Below are positions 1 to 8,336 of a stretch of DNA of 64,000 nucleotides, in pieces (position 1 is the first letter of the stretch; each line of letters begins with the position of its first letter). This stretch comes from CALMUP01 sp035327305 (GTDB taxonomy: Bacteria; Verrucomicrobiota; Kiritimatiellia; CAIVKH01). The notes below the pieces were generated by a model. That model ran no database searches. It saw nothing but the letters and a program-made list of their open reading frames with translations, and was not told the origin of the DNA. The stretch lies in the NCBI GenBank assembly GCA_035327305.1, contig DAOLDL010000006.1:4044-68043 (forward strand), read 5' to 3'. Position numbers and translations under genes: made by a program.

Positions 1-1601
1 ACGGCATTGCCGGCGGTTCCACGTACATGATGCACATGCGTCGGAATCCAGCACAGCAAATGGTACAGATCGCCCTGCGGAATTTGAATGACCCGCCAAC
101 GCAGACGAATCCACAGGAAATGGATACTTGCATACAAAACCGCACCGAGCGCCGGCGGCCACAAGCTTTTCAGCCAGGAAATTACAAGTTGCGCGGTCAA
201 AATATGTTGTGCGTAAAGCTCGCGAATAAACATCGGAGTGAACGCCATGACCATGGCCAGTAGAATCAACCACGGAATCCACGCGCCCCGCGCCATTTCG
301 TGATGTTCATCAAAGGCAAGCCGCCGAAGCGTCACACTATAACGAATCATCAGCAATGCGGTTCCGGTCGCGGCAAAAGTCAATATTGTAACGACACTTC
401 CCGCGGCGGGAAACGAACTCGCCACAATGCCGTCTTTCAAAAGAACTTTAACGTATGCCCCGCTGGTTAACGGAGCGCCGATCAAGGCAAGCGCCGCAAA
501 AAGCACACCACCCCAGAAAACGGTTCGCTCCCAGCCCGCAAGTGGCCGGGTGGTTTTAAGTCCAACGGCAAGGAAGAGCAGGCATTTGGCAAATGCGTGA
601 TGCGCGGCATACGCGGCTACCGCCCATTTCAGCATGGGCCAAGACGCCGGGTATCCCAATCCAACTCCGATACCGGTTGTGATCAATCCCATCTGGCTTA
701 CACTGGAATATGCCAGCACGGCTTTGGGGTTGGATTGCAGAACGCCGATCAACGCGGCCGTGACTGCGCCGGTCAGGCCGAGAATAATAAGAATCATGGA
801 TGCATCGGGAAGCGCCATACGCCCCAGCGGAAGGAACGCCATCCATCCCAGCAGTCCGGCCTTGATCATGGAACCGCTTAACACTGCGCTTGCCGGGGTT
901 GGCGCAACCGGATGCGCCATGGGCAACCATACGTGAAGCCCCGGCAATCCGGCCTTGATACCAAACCCGGCAATCAACAATCCCACGACCAGCGCGCCGG
1001 GCGGTGGCAACATTTCCAATGACTGGAAATTTATCACCCCGATTTTTCCAATGATTGGAAAAAACAACATGGACATCGCGGCAAACTGCAGGATTTCCCC
1101 CAACAGCGCCATACCCAGATAAACGCGACCGGCCACCCGCGATGCGGGTTTCCCATCGTGAATAATCAGCCCGTAGGAAAGTACACTCATGAGGGCAAAC
1201 GATGTGAAGAAGCCCACCGGATCGCGGGCGAGAATCAGCCCGAAATTACCGGCCATCGCCCACAGGAAGAAAAAGGTATATCGGGGAGAATTCGAATCAT
1301 GCGCCATGTAATAAGCGCCGAACCAGGAAGCGCAAAGCCACAGCGTCGCAGTGAAGAACAGCCACACTGCGGCAGAACCTCCCGAGGCAAACGTTGCGCC
1401 GAGAAGCAATCCGTTCCAGGTCACAGTCACCGGCTCGGACAGCGAAAGGATCAAGGCGGGAATTGCGGCGATCGGGACAAGATATGAAACGCGAATGGCG
1501 AGAACAGGACGAAGTGCAACCAGCCCCATAACGAGCGGAAGAGCCAACGCCAATGCGATAAGGATTTCGCCAATACCGCCCAATGAAAATAGCGTCGGCA
1601 T
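1..1601 (-). CDS. Third antiporter-like membrane subunit of Mrp/Mbh complex (3' end outside window)
   Basis: An open frame from ATG 1601 runs leftwards off the window, giving at least 533 residues, so the C-terminus is missing. The protein is a polytopic member of the NuoL/M/N-MrpA/D family (proton_antipo_M, PF00361). The core signature is visible as IKAGLPGLHVWLPMAHPVAP followed by TPASAVLSGSMIKAG, holding the lysine and histidine typical of the proton path. The start codon overlaps the stop of the preceding subunit (TGATG), so it is translationally coupled and is the ninth gene of the antiporter operon. In classical Mrp operons only MrpA and MrpD carry this fold; here there are three in a row. 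Family assignment is secure. Which ion it moves, and whether it is closer to MrpD, HyfB or MrpA-N, cannot be decided by eye. Confidence 0.85.
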   Translation of the reverse strand, partial: MPTLFSLGGIGEILIALALALPLVMGLVALRPVLAIRVSYLVPIAAIPALILSLSEPVTVTWNGLLLGATFASGGSAAVWLFFTATLWLCASWFGAYYMAHDSNSPRYTFFFLWAMAGNFGLILARDPVGFFTSFALMSVLSYGLIIHDGKPASRVAGRVYLGMALLGEILQFAAMSMLFFPIIGKIGVINFQSLEMLPPPGALVVGLLIAGFGIKAGLPGLHVWLPMAHPVAPTPASAVLSGSMIKAGLLGWMAFLPLGRMALPDASMILIILGLTGAVTAALIGVLQSNPKAVLAYSSVSQMGLITTGIGVGLGYPASWPMLKWAVAAYAAHHAFAKCLLFLAVGLKTTRPLAGWERTVFWGGVLFAALALIGAPLTSGAYVKVLLKDGIVASSFPAAGSVVTILTFAATGTALLMIRYSVTLRRLAFDEHHEMARGAWIPWLILLAMVMAFTPMFIRELYAQHILTAQLVISWLKSLWPPALGAVLYASIHFLWIRLRWRVIQIPQGDLYHLLCWIPTHVHHVRGTAGNA

Positions 1602-3091
1602 CAGTACTCCCTCCCGACAATCAGGTAGGCCCAACGAATGGGGCTGAAAATGGAGCCGGCAAACAGCCCGATCAAAATCGTCAGCGCGGCGGTAGTCACC
1701 GGCGGAATAAGCAACCAAAGACCGGTTTCGAATCGACCACGCGGGTGCGTCTCATTCCAAGGCCCGTCGGGTTTGTCAAACCATGCCGTGCGAAGGATCG
1801 GCAGGAAGTAGGCCGCGTTCAACAAACTGCTCAATGCAAGCACGATCAGCACCCATGTGTGACCGGATTCAACCGCGCCCAGACCAAGGTGCCATTTGCT
1901 GATAAAGCCCGCCAGCGGCGGCACCCCGATCATGCCCAGCGCGGCCACCGTAAATGCGCCCATCGTCAAGGGCATGCGTCGCCCCACCCCTTTAAGTTCG
2001 CTTATTTTGTGAAGATGCAATGTCTCCGCAATATTTCCGGCGCAGAAAAACATTGTGATTTTCATCACACCTTGATGCACAAGATGCACCAGCCCGCCGA
2101 TGGTTCCCATCGGACCGAACATGGTTATGCCGAGAAGAATATAGGAAACCTGGCTCACGGTGGAAAAAGCAAGGCGTCGCTTGAAGTCGTCCTGCACCAA
2201 GGCCCTCAATGAACCGTACAGGATCGTGATCGAAGCCATGACCATGAAAAGAAACAGCAAATTCATTTGATGGCAAAACGCGATGCCGTAGACATCGTAC
2301 ACGACACGCACCATTCCAAAAGCGCCGGCCTTGACCACCGCAACGGCATGAAGCAGGGCGCTGACCGGCGCAGGCGCGACCATGGCTTGCGGCAACCAGG
2401 CATGCAAAGGGAATATCGCGGCCTTTACGCCAAGACCAAACATAAGCAAAAGGAAAATCACGGACAGTTGTCCGTGGTATTTTTCGTGCATGGAGCCAAG
2501 CGCTCCGGCTTCCATGAAGTCAAACGGTCCGGCAATTCCATACAGCCAGACCATTCCCGCAAGGATCAAGGCGCTTCCACCGAGCGTGTATGCAAGATAG
2601 GACGTTCCCGCCTGCATGGATTTCTCGGTGCCCCGGTGAACCACCAGCGGGTATGTAGTCAGGGTCAGCATTTCGTAGAAAAGGAAAAATGTGACAAGAT
2701 TTCCCGCGAGTGAAACGCCCATGGTGGCGGTTACGCAGAAGCTGAAATATCCGAAAAAGCGCCTGCGGTTTGGCGAACCTTCGAGGTAACCGATCGCGTA
2801 AATCGTGGTCAACAGCCATAACCCCGCAGATAATGTTGAAAACAGAATGGTCATGCCATCAGCCCGCAATACCAGGTCCATATTCGGCAGAAATGGAATG
2901 CGGGTTTCATAGTTATGGCCACGAAATACGCCCCACAACATCACGCCGACCAACAACATTTTCACCACCGCTCCGGTTAGATTGAGTATGGTGCGCGCCG
3001 TCACCCTGGCTTCATCGATCATAAGAATGATGATGCCGGTGACAAACGATGTCATCAGTACCGCCAGCGGTAATATGAAATCGAAACTCAT
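1601..3091 (-). CDS. Second antiporter-like membrane subunit (MrpD/MbhH type)
   Basis: A 496-aa polytopic protein of the proton_antipo_M family. Visible landmarks are the membrane glutamate in FFLFYEMLTLTTYPL (equivalent of the functional Glu of MrpD/NuoL TM5) and the KAAIFPLHAWLPQAMVAPAP segment followed by PVSALLHAVAVVKAG, with lysines in the predicted proton channel. About 14 hydrophobic segments fit the family. It overlaps the preceding 500-aa subunit by ATGA and the following subunit by TGATG, so all three are expected in near-equal amounts. Role: transmembrane cation/proton exchange within the Mrp-like complex of the inner membrane. Specific Na+ selectivity is inferred from the family, not shown. 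Confidence 0.88.
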   Translation of the reverse strand: MSFDFILPLAVLMTSFVTGIIILMIDEARVTARTILNLTGAVVKMLLVGVMLWGVFRGHNYETRIPFLPNMDLVLRADGMTILFSTLSAGLWLLTTIYAIGYLEGSPNRRRFFGYFSFCVTATMGVSLAGNLVTFFLFYEMLTLTTYPLVVHRGTEKSMQAGTSYLAYTLGGSALILAGMVWLYGIAGPFDFMEAGALGSMHEKYHGQLSVIFLLLMFGLGVKAAIFPLHAWLPQAMVAPAPVSALLHAVAVVKAGAFGMVRVVYDVYGIAFCHQMNLLFLFMVMASITILYGSLRALVQDDFKRRLAFSTVSQVSYILLGITMFGPMGTIGGLVHLVHQGVMKITMFFCAGNIAETLHLHKISELKGVGRRMPLTMGAFTVAALGMIGVPPLAGFISKWHLGLGAVESGHTWVLIVLALSSLLNAAYFLPILRTAWFDKPDGPWNETHPRGRFETGLWLLIPPVTTAALTILIGLFAGSIFSPIRWAYLIVGREY

Positions 3092-4590
3092 GGCGTCACC
3101 CCCAGGTACGTGCCGAGCAATGACGTGGCGCCGTGTTTGAGCAATTCAAATACAGGAAGCGATGACAGCCCGAACGCGATGGATAAAATCGCCAGATACA
3201 ATGCGGCATATTCCATAATCCGCGAAGGCCGATGATAGTCACCCTCGTCACTCGTCGTCATGAGTCGCCGGAATATTCTGAACAGATAACCAACCGCCAT
3301 CAGCCCGCCGACAATCATGATGCCGGCCCACAGCCATTGACCTGATGACATGGCAACGGTCAGCATCAACCATTTCGCGATGAAACCGGCGCCCGGGGGA
3401 ATTCCCATCAAGCTGATACCGGCCAACGCCATGGCCGTGGCGGTCATGGGCAATCGCTCACCCAACCCGCGCAGACCTTCCAGATTATCGCTTCCGCGCG
3501 CGTGAATCAAGACACCGGCGGATAAAAACAACGATGCCTTGGCCAATCCGTGGGACAACGCCTGGTAGATTCCACCGGCCCATGCGCGGCTTGACCAGTC
3601 ATTATCCGCCCACCATCCGATGGTCATCAACGGAAACATGAGAAACAAATATCCCAATTGCGCAACGGTTGAGTAGGCAATCAGCGGCTTCAGGTGCGAC
3701 TGCCGGATGGCGTGATACGACCCCCAGATGATCGCGGCGCCGCCCAACAATCCAAGCCCGTTCGATAGGGCCACTGTCATGTCAATCGGCCACAACTCGG
3801 TCATCAATCGAAGTTGAATATAAAATCCGCCTTTGACGACCAATGCGGAAAGCACGGCGCTGACCGGGGACGGCGCGTTGGCATGAGCGGGCGGCAACCA
3901 GAAATGAACGGGGAACAACGCGGCCTTGATCGCCATTCCGATCGTCATGACAGCCATGGCCGTCATGGTGAGGTGCTGGCGCTCAATGACATTCGCCAGA
4001 CCGTCGAGGTCGAGCGTTCCGTATTGTCCATACAGCAATGATACGCCGAGCAGATAAAACAGCGAGGCGCTCAAAGCCAGAATCAGATACCGCATACCAC
4101 CGGTCAGCGCTTCAGGTTTGTTGGAAAGTGTAATCAAGGCCACGGCGGCGAGTCCGGATAATTCCAGCGACACATACCAGTTGAAAATATCGTTGGATAG
4201 AAATATGGCGTTCAACGATCCCCACAGAAAAAACCACAATGGCCAGAAGTAACGCTCTCGATGACGCTCCTCGCGACTGTCACCGAAATAAGCGAGGCTG
4301 TAGACGCTCACTCCCGCGCCAACCAGCGTGGTCAGTAAAAGCATCACCACCGCCAAACCGTCAATCCGCCACGAAATGCCTAGTGGCGCAATCCAGCCTC
4401 CGATCTGATGTATATATGCCCCGCTGTCTGATAATTTCCATGTCGTCAACGCCATGGCCATTGAAACAAACACGATTACGGGAATAACCACGGCCAGACG
4501 CGCCCGTCCATTCATTGCAAACGAGACGCATGCGGCCAGCACAGGAACTGCGACCAACCATACTTCAGGTTGCTGAAGCAATGAGGTCAT
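3088..4590 (-). CDS. Mrp antiporter subunit D-like
   Basis: A 500-aa polytopic membrane protein, about the usual MrpD length. WYVSLELSGLAAVALITL carries the conserved membrane glutamate, and KAALFPVHFWLPPAHANAPS plus PVSAVLSALVVKGG is the proton-antiporter signature (PF00361). Its ATG overlaps the MrpC stop (ATGA) and its stop overlaps the ATG of the next antiporter-like subunit. In order and sequence this is the best candidate for the orthologue of MrpD/MbhH, directly following C as in standard mrp operons. It works in the inner membrane as an ion-translocating subunit. Confidence 0.9.
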   Translation of the reverse strand: MTSLLQQPEVWLVAVPVLAACVSFAMNGRARLAVVIPVIVFVSMAMALTTWKLSDSGAYIHQIGGWIAPLGISWRIDGLAVVMLLLTTLVGAGVSVYSLAYFGDSREERHRERYFWPLWFFLWGSLNAIFLSNDIFNWYVSLELSGLAAVALITLSNKPEALTGGMRYLILALSASLFYLLGVSLLYGQYGTLDLDGLANVIERQHLTMTAMAVMTIGMAIKAALFPVHFWLPPAHANAPSPVSAVLSALVVKGGFYIQLRLMTELWPIDMTVALSNGLGLLGGAAIIWGSYHAIRQSHLKPLIAYSTVAQLGYLFLMFPLMTIGWWADNDWSSRAWAGGIYQALSHGLAKASLFLSAGVLIHARGSDNLEGLRGLGERLPMTATAMALAGISLMGIPPGAGFIAKWLMLTVAMSSGQWLWAGIMIVGGLMAVGYLFRIFRRLMTTSDEGDYHRPSRIMEYAALYLAILSIAFGLSSLPVFELLKHGATSLLGTYLGVTP

Positions 4591-4895
4591 GAACGATCCC
4601 CTCCGGTTTGATCAAGACTAGCCCGGCCGGTTGCCCGATAGATGCGCGCGGCCAGCGCCACCGCATACGCCGTGGCGCTTACGGATATGACGATGCCGGT
4701 CAAAACCAGCGCATGCGGCACCGGGTCAGGACTTTCACCGCGGAACGCAAGGGCCACCATCAGCAAAAACACTCCGCCGGATGCTATGTTCAGGCTTAAA
4801 AGTTTTTTAAGCAGATGCGGTTGAATCAGGACGCCGTACATGCCTATCGCCAGCAACAACACGCCGGCCAAACCATACAGATGCGTTATATTCAT
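4587..4895 (-). CDS. mrpC: Mrp antiporter subunit C (NuoK-like)
   Basis: A 102-aa protein with three hydrophobic helices, homologous to MnhC/MrpC and NuoK. The start MNITHLYGL at 4895 is preferred over an upstream in-frame codon because it gives an ATGA overlap with the MnhB-domain gene and the family's normal N-terminus. NuoK-like subunits lie at the membrane end next to the antiporter subunits and carry conserved membrane acidic residues. It is flanked by B and D exactly as in known mrp operons. Confidence 0.9.
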   Translation of the reverse strand: MNITHLYGLAGVLLLAIGMYGVLIQPHLLKKLLSLNIASGGVFLLMVALAFRGESPDPVPHALVLTGIVISVSATAYAVALAARIYRATGRASLDQTGGDRS

Positions 4896-5602
4896 GACCG
4901 ATCCTCCGTGTTTCGGAGTCCGGCCACACCGGCAAATAAAACCGCCAGCGCGGCGCCGATGGATAACGCAAGCAGGGTTTCGATAACCAGGATTATGGAT
5001 CCCGCCCACTCAATCGGATACCAGAGCAGGCGTCCCTTGAAAATCACGGTGGCCGAGGCGACGCTCATAAAAAATGCGAATCCGGACGCAAGCAATATCC
5101 GAACCATCCGACTGCGGGCAAATGGCGTAATCAACATTCCGCTGGAAATCAGGGTCACGGCCGCCGCACCCAGCAAGGCGCCGGATTGAAACGCACCACC
5201 GGGCCGGTATGAACCAACCCAGACCATGTAACCGGCGGCCACCACGACCACGGGAAGAATGATTCCCAACCCCACGCGCAAAACCGCATTCTGATGCGCG
5301 GGAGGCTTCAAGCGTAATTGCCGTGTCCGCTGGATATCCAACGACCAGACCGCCATGACGGCCACAAGCAATACGCCAATTTCCAACAGCGTGTCGTATC
5401 CGCGAAAATTCAACAACACGGCCGTCAGAGGGTGCAAAACACCGCTGGATGTAAGATTCTCCGCAACATTTGCGCTCAAACCTTCGCCGTGTGGCGGCAC
5501 CATCAGCACGGCACGCGCGAGCACAATCGTCAGCGCGGACAAAGCTGTGATCACCACAATCCGGCGAATCAGGCCGGGAAAATGCCCGCTCGAATTTCTC
5601 AT
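4892..5602 (-). CDS. Fused MbhE-like and MnhB/MrpB subunit
   Basis: A 236-aa membrane protein starting at ATG 5602 (MRNSSGHFPG), which overlaps the stop of the preceding gene. Residues about 1-85 contain NFRGYDTLLEIGVLL, the hallmark of the MbhE segment that forms the extreme C-terminus of long MrpA proteins. Residues about 105-236 form an MnhB domain with GSYRPGGAFQSG, the conserved GxRPGGGFQ-type motif. In Bacillus the first part belongs to MrpA and the second is MrpB; in archaeal Mbh they are separate genes. Here they are joined into one polypeptide. Function within the antiporter is inferred from these families. Confidence 0.85.
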   Translation of the reverse strand: MRNSSGHFPGLIRRIVVITALSALTIVLARAVLMVPPHGEGLSANVAENLTSSGVLHPLTAVLLNFRGYDTLLEIGVLLVAVMAVWSLDIQRTRQLRLKPPAHQNAVLRVGLGIILPVVVVAAGYMVWVGSYRPGGAFQSGALLGAAAVTLISSGMLITPFARSRMVRILLASGFAFFMSVASATVIFKGRLLWYPIEWAGSIILVIETLLALSIGAALAVLFAGVAGLRNTEDRS

Positions 5603-5880
5603 TCGACGCCCTCCCCGTTCCGCTTCGTCGTCTTGCCCGGCTCCTCCTTGAACACACGCAAGGCATGCAACAACAATGCACCGGTCAAGCCGGCGCCCAG
5701 CGCCGCTTCCGTCAAAGCAATATCCGGCGCACTCAATCGCGCCCAGGCCAGCGCCATCAGCAAGCCGAAGACCATGAACAGGATGACCGATCGAAAAAGG
5801 TCGCGTGACAAGATCGCGGCCAGGGCGAGGCCGATCAGCGCAATTACCAGTAATACATCGAAAATCACCATGATATTCAT
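5599..5880 (-). CDS. MbhD-like subunit (DUF4040 domain)
   Basis: A 93-aa protein with three predicted membrane helices, start ATG 5880. It matches the MbhD/DUF4040 domain: LFRSVILFMVFGLLMALAWA followed by LSAPDIALTEAALGAGLTGA. The APDIALTEAALG motif is characteristic, with its acidic residue inside a membrane helix. In MrpA-containing bacteria this domain is part of the C-terminus of MrpA; here it stands alone, as in the archaeal Mbh hydrogenase and Mrp-Mbh antiporters. Both its ends overlap its neighbours by four bases. Confidence 0.87.
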   Translation of the reverse strand: MNIMVIFDVLLVIALIGLALAAILSRDLFRSVILFMVFGLLMALAWARLSAPDIALTEAALGAGLTGALLLHALRVFKEEPGKTTKRNGEGVE

Positions 5881-6182
5881 GATGGTTTCCTCCAGACCTT
5901 GGTGCGACTGCGATGGGCGGCATTGGCAACCATGAAGGCGGACAGCGAACTGCTGAACATGATCAAAAACCAGACAAGCAACAATTTGATCGATTGAAAG
6001 GCCGACGCGGATTGCAGGATCAGGGCCAGCGCCAGCAGTCCAAGGCCAAGGTTGTCGGCTTTGGTCAGCGCATGCAACCGCGTGTAGACATCAGGGAAAC
6101 GTAGAATACCCACCGTGCCGGCAAGGAAAAAGACCGAGCCAGCGACCAGCAGGATAATCGATGAGACATCAATCCACGACAT
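5877..6182 (-). CDS. mrpG: Mrp antiporter subunit G
   Basis: A 101-aa protein beginning MSWIDVSS. ATG 6182 is chosen because a GAGGAGC purine run lies at proper distance upstream; an ATG six bases earlier sits too close to it. TVGILRFPDVYTRLHALTKA is the classic MrpG/MnhG signature and the length is typical. The gene overlaps the end of mrpF by 14 bases. MrpG is a small integral membrane subunit required for activity or assembly of the hetero-oligomeric antiporter. Confidence 0.9.
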   Translation of the reverse strand: MSWIDVSSIILLVAGSVFFLAGTVGILRFPDVYTRLHALTKADNLGLGLLALALILQSASAFQSIKLLLVWFLIMFSSSLSAFMVANAAHRSRTKVWRKPS

Positions 6183-6462
6183 CGTCATGCTCCTCACTTT
6201 CCGCAGGCAGACTCGTCCACAACCGGCAGACAAATGCAATCAGCGTGACGGCGGCCAACAGCGCAAAGATGATCGCGGCATCGATCAGCGCACCAAGTCC
6301 CTGCCATGCCGACAACACCAACAGCACCGCGGTGCCCGTGGTGCCCAGCAATTGCGCGGCCAGCAAACGGTCGGCCGGCGTGGGTCCCCGATAAATCCGC
6401 ACAAGACCCGCCAACAGATTCAACATCAGAAACACCGAGACGGCGGCATAAGCATTATCCAT
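6169..6462 (-). CDS. mrpF: Mrp antiporter subunit F
   Basis: A 97-aa protein with three hydrophobic helices, starting MDNAYAAVSVF at ATG 6462, inside the last codons of mrpE. GPTPADRLLAAQLLGTTG is the conserved MrpF/MnhF motif (GPTxxDRxxA). The C-terminus is acidic (ESEEHDDVVD). A small subunit of the inner-membrane cation/proton antiporter, placed as in canonical E-F-G order. Confidence 0.9.
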   Translation of the reverse strand: MDNAYAAVSVFLMLNLLAGLVRIYRGPTPADRLLAAQLLGTTGTAVLLVLSAWQGLGALIDAAIIFALLAAVTLIAFVCRLWTSLPAESEEHDDVVD

Positions 6463-6991
6463 GACGCGCCCCCTCCAGTTTTTCCCGGAAAATCCGGGCC
6501 GCCCACTTTTCCAGAATTGCCGTGTCCGCAACAAATGATTCACGCGACCCGCTCAACACATGCACAATCATCCTATGCTCGCCAACCCGGCACGCCAGGG
6601 TTCCCGGCATGAGGCTTATCACTTGAGCCATAAACACCCGCGCACCTTCGGAATGAACTTGATACGGGTATGAGTAAATATTCGGATGCACCGGCAGGCT
6701 CGGGTGCATTGCCCGCCAGCCCACATCGACACCGCCGACCAAAGACTGCCAAAGGAAATACGGAATGAATCTAACAAACTGGACCAAACTGATGTTCCGC
6801 AACGATAGAGGAATCGGCATGGCACGTCGTACCGCAAGGGCCAGGGCAAGCACGGGGATGGCAAACCACAAACCGTGGAGGCGGCCTTCAACCAGAACGA
6901 CCCACAAAACCAGCAGAAAAAATCCCATGGCTACCCAGTCGCGCCATGGCGAGGTTGCCGTGCTGTTTTTTATTGGAAACATCGATTTCAT
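6455..6991 (-). CDS. mrpE: Mrp antiporter subunit E
   Basis: A 178-aa protein starting at ATG 6991; an in-frame TTG three codons upstream is less likely. Two or three N-terminal membrane helices are followed by a cytoplasmic domain with SYPYQVHSEGARVFMAQVIS and LMPGTLACRV, the MrpE signature (xxPGTL). It is the first gene of a nine-gene, fully overlapping antiporter operon transcribed leftwards. No strong Shine-Dalgarno sequence is visible, but a plausible promoter lies about 30-55 bases upstream. Confidence 0.9.
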   Translation of the reverse strand: MKSMFPIKNSTATSPWRDWVAMGFFLLVLWVVLVEGRLHGLWFAIPVLALALAVRRAMPIPLSLRNISLVQFVRFIPYFLWQSLVGGVDVGWRAMHPSLPVHPNIYSYPYQVHSEGARVFMAQVISLMPGTLACRVGEHRMIVHVLSGSRESFVADTAILEKWAARIFREKLEGARHG

Positions 6992-7018
6992 AATGACCAA
7001 CCGTCACAATCGCGGAAT

Positions 7019-7047
7019 AGTATACATCAAGTTTGAAAACTGGAAAA
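7019..7047 (-). promoter_or_regulatory. Possible sigma-70-like promoter of the mrp operon
   Basis: Read on the minus strand, a TATACT hexamer (7019-7024) lies 17 bases downstream of TTTTCC (7042-7047), about 28 bases upstream of the mrpE start. The -10 match is good and the -35 match weak. A short GACGA/TCGTC hairpin (7068-7086) followed by a T-rich stretch lies between this and the upstream dehydrogenase and could end that transcript. Both are judged by eye only. Confidence 0.35.
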
Positions 7048-7114
7048 TCAGGATCGTACGATTACAAGACGATTTTCGTGGTCGTCAAAACGATGATCCG
7101 CTCCAACCCCCGGC

Positions 7115-8263
7115 TTAAGGCGCAACCGCTCGATCCAGCCGGTACAATCCGCCATCGCGGGCGTCGGTTACAAACCAGATGTGTCCGTCGGGGCTTACAT
7201 TAATATCCCGAATGCGTCCGACCATATCCTTCAGCAGTATTTCCTGGTGGATGATTTGCTCTCCTTCAACAACCAGCCGGCGTATATGTTGCTGAACCAA
7301 AGCGCCGGCCAGCATGTTTCCCTCCCATTCCGGGAATTGGCTGTTGCGAACCAGCACAAAACCACACGGCGCGATGGATGGCGTCCAGTGAATAATCGGG
7401 TTTTCAACATGTTCGAGATTTTCCGGGATTGTGCCGATGCGAGGTCCGTGGTACTCGCGACCATGCGTTGCCAAAGGCCATCCGTAATTACGGCCTGCGC
7501 GCAGAATATTCACGGTATCGCCGCCCCGTGGACCGTGTTCATGCGTCCATATTAATCCGGTATTCGCATCGTAAATGATACCCTGCGGATTGCGGTGACC
7601 ATAGGTGTAAATCTCGGGATGTGCCTGGTCGCGTCCCGCAAACGGGTTGTCTTCCGGAACGGAACCATCATCACGGATGCGAATGACTTTACCGTGATGC
7701 GTATCGAGCCTTTGGGAAAGATGACGATCTCCCCGCTCGCCAAACGTCACATATAAATAACCATCGCGATCAAATGCGAAACGGCTTCCAAAGTGAACCG
7801 GCCCTGATCCGGGTGGAGACATTTCAAATATGACGGACACATCGTGAAGTTCTCGTTCCTTCAAGACGGCACGGGCAACCCGTGTGCCGACACCTTCCCC
7901 GTATTCAGCGGAATAGCTCAAATAGATTGAGTGATTATTTTCAAAGTCAGGATGGGCTATGACATCCAGCAAGCCACCCTGCCCTCCGGCGCGAACTTCC
8001 GGCAATCCAGTGACCTGATATAACCGATTTCCGTCTTTGATCCATAAACGTCCCGATCGTTCGGTTATCAAGCCGCGACCATCCGGCAGAAATTTGATCG
8101 CCCACGGATGTTCAAGATTTTCCACCACCTGAACAACATTAAAGCGAACGTGTTCGGACACCAATTGGCGGAGAATAACCTGATTGGTTACACGCGGTTC
8201 GGAAAATGCCGGGTACAATCCAGACACAACCACAATGAGACAGATGACAATCGGCAACTTCAT
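7115..8263 (-). CDS. PQQ-dependent aldose sugar dehydrogenase family protein (secreted)
   Basis: A 382-aa protein with an N-terminal signal peptide (MKLPIVICLIVVVSGLYPAF). ATG 8263 is chosen because GAGGGT lies seven bases upstream. The mature part is a six-bladed beta-propeller of the YliI/Asd glucose-sorbosone dehydrogenase family (GSDH, PF07995). HPWAIKFLPDGRGLITERSG, GGLLDVIAHPDF, HFGSRFAFDRDGYLYVTFGE and GHRNPQGI are the expected repeated motifs. Such enzymes oxidise aldoses to lactones in the periplasm using PQQ and a quinone or other acceptor. No PQQ biosynthesis genes are in the window, so cofactor use is inferred. It lies upstream of mrpE on the same strand, 123 bases away. Confidence 0.85.
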   Translation of the reverse strand: MKLPIVICLIVVVSGLYPAFSEPRVTNQVILRQLVSEHVRFNVVQVVENLEHPWAIKFLPDGRGLITERSGRLWIKDGNRLYQVTGLPEVRAGGQGGLLDVIAHPDFENNHSIYLSYSAEYGEGVGTRVARAVLKERELHDVSVIFEMSPPGSGPVHFGSRFAFDRDGYLYVTFGERGDRHLSQRLDTHHGKVIRIRDDGSVPEDNPFAGRDQAHPEIYTYGHRNPQGIIYDANTGLIWTHEHGPRGGDTVNILRAGRNYGWPLATHGREYHGPRIGTIPENLEHVENPIIHWTPSIAPCGFVLVRNSQFPEWEGNMLAGALVQQHIRRLVVEGEQIIHQEILLKDMVGRIRDINVSPDGHIWFVTDARDGGLYRLDRAVAP

Positions 8264-8336
8264 GATAGTACCCTCATGCAACTTGGTTGAGGTGTCAAGG
8301 GTGATGGGTTCGTATTGTCACGGTTTCCTCCTGGCA

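Noticed and set aside
1583..2212. 209-codon plus-strand frame antisense to the antiporter genes
   Set aside because: Rich in Arg, Gln and His as expected from the reverse of membrane-protein codons; no domain.
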